NCBI GenBank assembly: GCA_028288315.1
Contig: JAQBNY010000240.1
Span: 1-15,898 of the forward strand
DNA length: 15,898 nucleotides
Direction: 5' to 3'
Source of the DNA: Mucilaginibacter sp.
GTDB lineage: Bacteria > Bacteroidota > Bacteroidia > Sphingobacteriales > Sphingobacteriaceae
The position numbers were made by a program, and so were the translations under genes. This document shows positions 13,387 through 15,898 of the stretch, in pieces. Position 1 is the stretch's first letter. The number at the start of each line of letters is the position of its first letter. The notes under the pieces were generated by a model that made no database searches, was not told where the DNA came from, and saw nothing but the letters and a program-made list of their open reading frames with translations.

Positions 13387-14169
13387 TTATTTTAGAGCAC
13401 TAATAATACCATTAAAATAAGCCGGTGCATGCAGTAATCGGTTGCCGTACCAGGAAAACATTTCGCCATCAACCAATATAATTTTAGTGTTTGGCAATAA
13501 TTTTTCAAACTCAACAATGTGTTTTTGAGCAAATGGGTATGGCTCCGATGAAAGAAACACCACATCAGGAGAGGCGGTAATTAAATCATTGGGGGTTACC
13601 TCAGGATACCTGTCTTTATTAAATGCATTACTAAAGCCACACAATTGCAGCATTGCATTTATAAATGTATCTGTACCAGCAGCCATATATGGTTTACGCC
13701 ATATAAAGTAAGCTACCCGCAGTATTTTATCAGTTGGCTTAAGTAAATTGAATTGCTGAAGGATATTGCTGCTTAATTCGTTCGCTTCAGTATTCTTCCC
13801 TACTATCTCACCTACTTTATTAATCATATCTACTGCGGTTGCAAGATCATTAATATCACTTATCCAAACCGGGTAACGTGTCATTAACTCCTCTATCTGG
13901 CTTTGTTCATTCTCTTCCTTATTGGCAATAATAAGATCAGGCTGCAAACCATGTATCAACTGCATGTTTAATTGCTTAGTACCCCCTATTTTGGTAACCT
14001 GCTTAACTTTTTCCTGTGGATGAATACAAAACTTGGTTATACCTGCAATTTCAGCATCAAGCCCGAGGTAAAAAAGCAACTCGGTTTGTGAAGGCACAAC
14101 GGAGATTATCCTTTTGGGGATAGATGTTAAAGTAACAGCCCTGTTTAACTGATCATAAAATACAGGCAT
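13387..14169 (-). CDS. BtuF/TroA-like helical-backbone metal receptor protein without signal peptide
   Basis: The 260-residue product matches class III substrate-binding proteins for cobalamin, iron chelates or similar ligands: RIISVVPSQTELLFYLGL (residues 19-36), AGITKFCIHP, KIGGTKQLN, LQPDLIIANKEEN, then a linking helix and a second lobe with AAGTDTFINAMLQLCGF and SPDVVFLSSEPYPF. These normally sit in the periplasm and feed an ABC importer. Here there is no signal peptide: the protein starts MPVFYDQLNRAVTL, and the frame upstream reaches a stop at 14202-14200 with no alternative start codon. It therefore should stay in the cytoplasm unless exported otherwise. No permease or ATPase is adjacent. 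The gene follows rfaE1 by 14 bp and is probably co-transcribed with it. The ligand is not known. Confidence 0.83.
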   Translation of the reverse strand: MPVFYDQLNRAVTLTSIPKRIISVVPSQTELLFYLGLDAEIAGITKFCIHPQEKVKQVTKIGGTKQLNMQLIHGLQPDLIIANKEENEQSQIEELMTRYPVWISDINDLATAVDMINKVGEIVGKNTEANELSSNILQQFNLLKPTDKILRVAYFIWRKPYMAAGTDTFINAMLQLCGFSNAFNKDRYPEVTPNDLITASPDVVFLSSEPYPFAQKHIVEFEKLLPNTKIILVDGEMFSWYGNRLLHAPAYFNGIISALK

Positions 14170-14183
14170 AACACAATACTTTA

Positions 14184-15134
14184 TTACTGAAACATCTCGT
14201 TAATCTCCTGCAGGGTAGCAGTAGCGCTGCCTACCTTGCTCACCACAATAGCGGCGGCATGGTTAGCAAAATCACAGGCTTCTTTCAGGGAATAGCCCGA
14301 TGCAAGGGCAATAGCTATCGACGCTATTACTGTATCGCCTGCGCCGGTAACATCAACCACACCCATAGCTTTTGTAGGAATGATACTTAGTTCGTTGTTT
14401 TCATAAATGGCTATGCCATCTTCAGACATAGTTACTACTACAGCCTCGCAGCTTGTGGTTTCTTTTATTTTTATACAGGCGCGCTCCAGGCTTTCGTTAT
14501 CTTTAATAACTATACCTGTGGCTAATGAGGCTTCTTTTTTGTTAGGCTTTATAATACTTACGCCCTGATATTTCGAAAAATCAAGTCCTTTAGGGTCCAC
14601 AATTGTTTTTATGCCCACAGAATTGCATAAGGCAACAACTTCTTCAATCAAATCAATTGTTAACACGCCTTTGTTATAATCAGACAGTAGCACCACATTG
14701 CAATTTTCAATGTGGTGGTTAATCAGCTTTGAGCATTCATTTATCACCTCTCTACTAATCGGCTCTGTTACCTCCCTATCAAGCCTTATCATTTGGTGGT
14801 TAGATGATAGCACCCTGGTTTTTACAGTAGTACAACGTAACGAGTCCTTTATCAAGCCGTCACTATTTGAACCGCATTCAATCAGTTTGCCGGCAATTAT
14901 TGCAGCGTGGTCGTCATGGCCAACAACAGCTATTATACCTGCATGGCAATCAAGTGCATTAAGGTTTTCAAGAACATTACCTGCACCACCCAATGTATAA
15001 CTTTCACGTGTGATCTCAACCACCGGCACAGGTGCTTCTGGCGATATCCTGTTACAGTTACCGTAGATGTAATGGTCAAGCATTATATCTCCTATTATAA
15101 GTATCCGGGCGTTTTTATTGATAGTAAAATTCAT
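14184..15134 (-). CDS. rfaE1: D-glycero-beta-D-manno-heptose-7-phosphate kinase (stand-alone RfaE1/HldA type)
   Basis: The 316-residue protein is a PfkB/ribokinase-family kinase. It has the N-terminal GDIMLDHYIYG (15-25), the glycine-rich LGGAGNV near 50, and VDVTGAGD ending in the catalytic Asp267. The match to HldE N-terminal domains (ISPEAPVPVVE, LSDYNKGVL, VDPKG, IIKPNKKEA) is strong. It should phosphorylate heptose-7-phosphate at C1 to give the 1,7-bisphosphate for ADP-heptose and LPS core synthesis. The adenylyltransferase domain found in fused HldE is absent, so a separate RfaE2/HldC partner is expected elsewhere. A related family member that phosphorylates another sugar cannot be fully excluded. 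It is divergent from hscB and followed by a binding-protein gene 14 bp away. A weak -7 match TATACTTG lies at 15170-15163. Confidence 0.87.
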   Translation of the reverse strand: MNFTINKNARILIIGDIMLDHYIYGNCNRISPEAPVPVVEITRESYTLGGAGNVLENLNALDCHAGIIAVVGHDDHAAIIAGKLIECGSNSDGLIKDSLRCTTVKTRVLSSNHQMIRLDREVTEPISREVINECSKLINHHIENCNVVLLSDYNKGVLTIDLIEEVVALCNSVGIKTIVDPKGLDFSKYQGVSIIKPNKKEASLATGIVIKDNESLERACIKIKETTSCEAVVVTMSEDGIAIYENNELSIIPTKAMGVVDVTGAGDTVIASIAIALASGYSLKEACDFANHAAAIVVSKVGSATATLQEINEMFQ

Positions 15135-15206
15135 ACCTAATAAGTAATTCGATAAACGTCAACAAGTATAAATATTTTTTGTTAGGCGATTGAAAATTAA
15201 TTGTTG

Positions 15207-15238
15207 TTGTACCTGCATCAATATAAATAGTAATTTTG
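15207..15238 (+). promoter_or_regulatory. hscB promoter (-33 TTG and -7 TAATTTTG)
   Basis: TTG at 15207-15209 and the exact -7 element TAATTTTG at 15231-15238 are 21 bp apart, in the range for the Bacteroidota sigma factor. The ATG at 15244 lies only 5 bp beyond the -7 element, so the mRNA may be nearly leaderless. The position also argues against the upstream TTG at 15190 as a start codon, because that would put the promoter inside the gene. Confidence 0.55.
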
Positions 15239-15243
15239 ACCTG

Positions 15244-15768
15244 ATGAATTATTTTGATTTTTACGGAATTACCGAAACTTTCAACCCTGATGCTGCCAAG
15301 CTTAAAAAGCAGTTCTATGCATTAAGTAAACAATATCACCCCGACTATTTTGCCAATGAAGATGACGCAAAGCAGCAAGAGATTTTAGAACTATCAACCC
15401 TAAATAATAAAGCGTACCAGACACTTTCTGATCCAAATAAGGTGATGGAATACATTTTGAGGACACATAACCTGGTAAATGAAGGTGCAAAACCACAGCT
15501 TCCGGCAGATTTTTTAATGGAAATGATGGATATTAATGAGCGCTTAATGGAAATTGAAAATAAAGAACAGCTGGCTGATGTTACTGCAGAAGTGCTTGCC
15601 ATTGAGGGTGATATAAATGAAGAACTAAACAGCCTAACGCATGATTATATTAAACTGGATGACACAGCAAAAGAAAGCCGGCTAAATGATATTGCAAATA
15701 TTTACTACAGACAAAAATATCTTTTGCGAATTAAAGAGAGTTTAGATACATTTGCAACCCGTTTGTAA
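15244..15768 (+). CDS. hscB: Fe-S assembly co-chaperone HscB (J-domain protein)
   Basis: The 174-residue protein starts MNYFDFYGITETFNPD and has a J domain with the HPD motif at residues 32-34 (QYHPDYF), which stimulates the Hsp70 ATPase. The C-terminal helical domain with FLMEMMDINERLMEI is typical of HscB and binds the IscU scaffold, so the protein should help move new Fe-S clusters from IscU with HscA or DnaK. Length matches the family (about 170). The ATG at 15244 is chosen because the protein aligns with HscB from its first residues; an upstream TTG at 15190 would add a Cys-rich 18-residue leader (KINCCCTC) unlike the family. No other isc genes lie in the window. It is divergent from rfaE1, and tRNA-Leu(CAA) follows 24 bp after its stop. 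Confidence 0.9.
   Translation: MNYFDFYGITETFNPDAAKLKKQFYALSKQYHPDYFANEDDAKQQEILELSTLNNKAYQTLSDPNKVMEYILRTHNLVNEGAKPQLPADFLMEMMDINERLMEIENKEQLADVTAEVLAIEGDINEELNSLTHDYIKLDDTAKESRLNDIANIYYRQKYLLRIKESLDTFATRL
15724..15754 (+). promoter_or_regulatory. Promoter for tRNA-Leu(CAA) inside the 3' end of hscB
   Basis: TTG at 15724-15726 (within TTTTG) and the exact -7 element TACATTTG at 15747-15754 are separated by 20 bp, matching the two-part Bacteroidota promoter. Both lie in the last codons of hscB. A start near 15760 would give a tRNA precursor with a leader of about 33 nt. Confidence 0.5.
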
Positions 15769-15783
15769 GCAAAATATGCTTAC
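15765..15783 (+). other. Hairpin overlapping the hscB stop codon
   Basis: GTAAGCA (15765-15771) and TGCTTAC (15777-15783) form a perfect 7-bp stem with a 5-nt loop, spanning the TAA of hscB and ending 9 bp before the tRNA. There is no T-run, so it is unlikely to be a terminator. It may protect the hscB 3' end or guide processing of the tRNA leader. Confidence 0.45.
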
Positions 15784-15792
15784 GCTGAATAT

Positions 15793-15872
15793 GCCCAGCT
15801 GGCGGAATTGGTAGACGCGCTGGTCTCAAACACCTGTGGGAAACCGTGCCGGTTCGACTCCGGCGCTGGGTA
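15793..15872 (+). tRNA. tRNA-Leu (anticodon CAA)
   Basis: The 80-nt sequence is a class II tRNA. The acceptor stem is GCCCAGC/GCTGGGT with a G-U first pair, the D-arm holds GGCGGAATTGGTAGACGC, the anticodon loop CTCAAAC has CAA at 15827-15829, a long variable arm follows, and the T-arm is GCCGG-TTCGACT-CCGGC. The discriminator is A; CCA is not encoded. It decodes UUG. The anticodon stem CTGGT/ACCTG has a T-T mismatch at its second pair (15821/15835), which is unusual but does not spoil the other stems. Confidence 0.95.
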
Positions 15873-15898
15873 CTTAAACATTAGCAAATCCCCGATAA

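Noticed and set aside
15190..15243. Longer hscB starting with TTG at 15190
   Set aside because: It would add a Cys-rich 18-residue leader unlike HscB and would place the -33/-7 promoter inside the gene. The ATG at 15244 fits the family N-terminus.

Overview
The window reads as chromosomal DNA from a Bacteroidota bacterium, most like a Sphingobacteriaceae member (Mucilaginibacter/Pedobacter type). The reasons are moderately AT-rich DNA, starts without clear Shine-Dalgarno sequences, several close matches to the Bacteroidota -7 promoter element TAnnTTTG, and the gene families present: a secreted glutaminase-like protein, a Tat-exported Gfo/Idh/MocA oxidoreductase, an Atg22-type MFS transporter and a stand-alone heptose kinase. 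The genus is inferred and was not searched.

Layout. Positions 1-743 hold the 3' part of a SAM hydrolase (DUF62) gene, probably missing only its first dozen or so codons. An MsbA-like ABC half-transporter (898-2724) and a beta-CASP metallo-beta-lactamase nuclease (2842-4239) follow on the plus strand. Facing them is a minus-strand cluster of an aspartate/glutamate racemase (7054-6365), an Atg22-family MFS transporter (6323-5001) and a LutA/LldE-type Fe-S protein (4992-4264), with gaps of 41 and 8 bp that suggest one operon. Next come a large secreted glutaminase-family protein (9661-7184, minus) and a divergent Tat-signal oxidoreductase (10061-11416, plus). The 399-bp space between them contains a terminator with no obvious gene and a candidate minus-strand small transcript.

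Positions 11417-12149 lack a convincing gene. They look like decayed sequence with short broken reading frames, ending in an AT-rich tandem repeat. An AT-rich class I methyltransferase (12150-12938) follows and may be acquired DNA. Two strong hairpin terminators, one for the methyltransferase and one for the minus-strand tRNA-Leu(UAG) at 13288-13207, close this section.

The right end is conserved housekeeping DNA. The heptose-7-phosphate kinase gene rfaE1/hldA and a signal-less BtuF-like binding protein form a minus-strand pair. The Fe-S co-chaperone gene hscB is divergent from them, and tRNA-Leu(CAA) follows it. That tRNA appears to have its own promoter inside the end of hscB.

No CRISPR array, intact insertion sequence, integrase or defence cassette is visible. 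No clearly new multi-gene system is apparent. The least explained stretches are the small minus-strand unit at 9783-9979, the decayed region with its tandem repeats at 11417-12149, and the racemase/MFS/Fe-S cluster.
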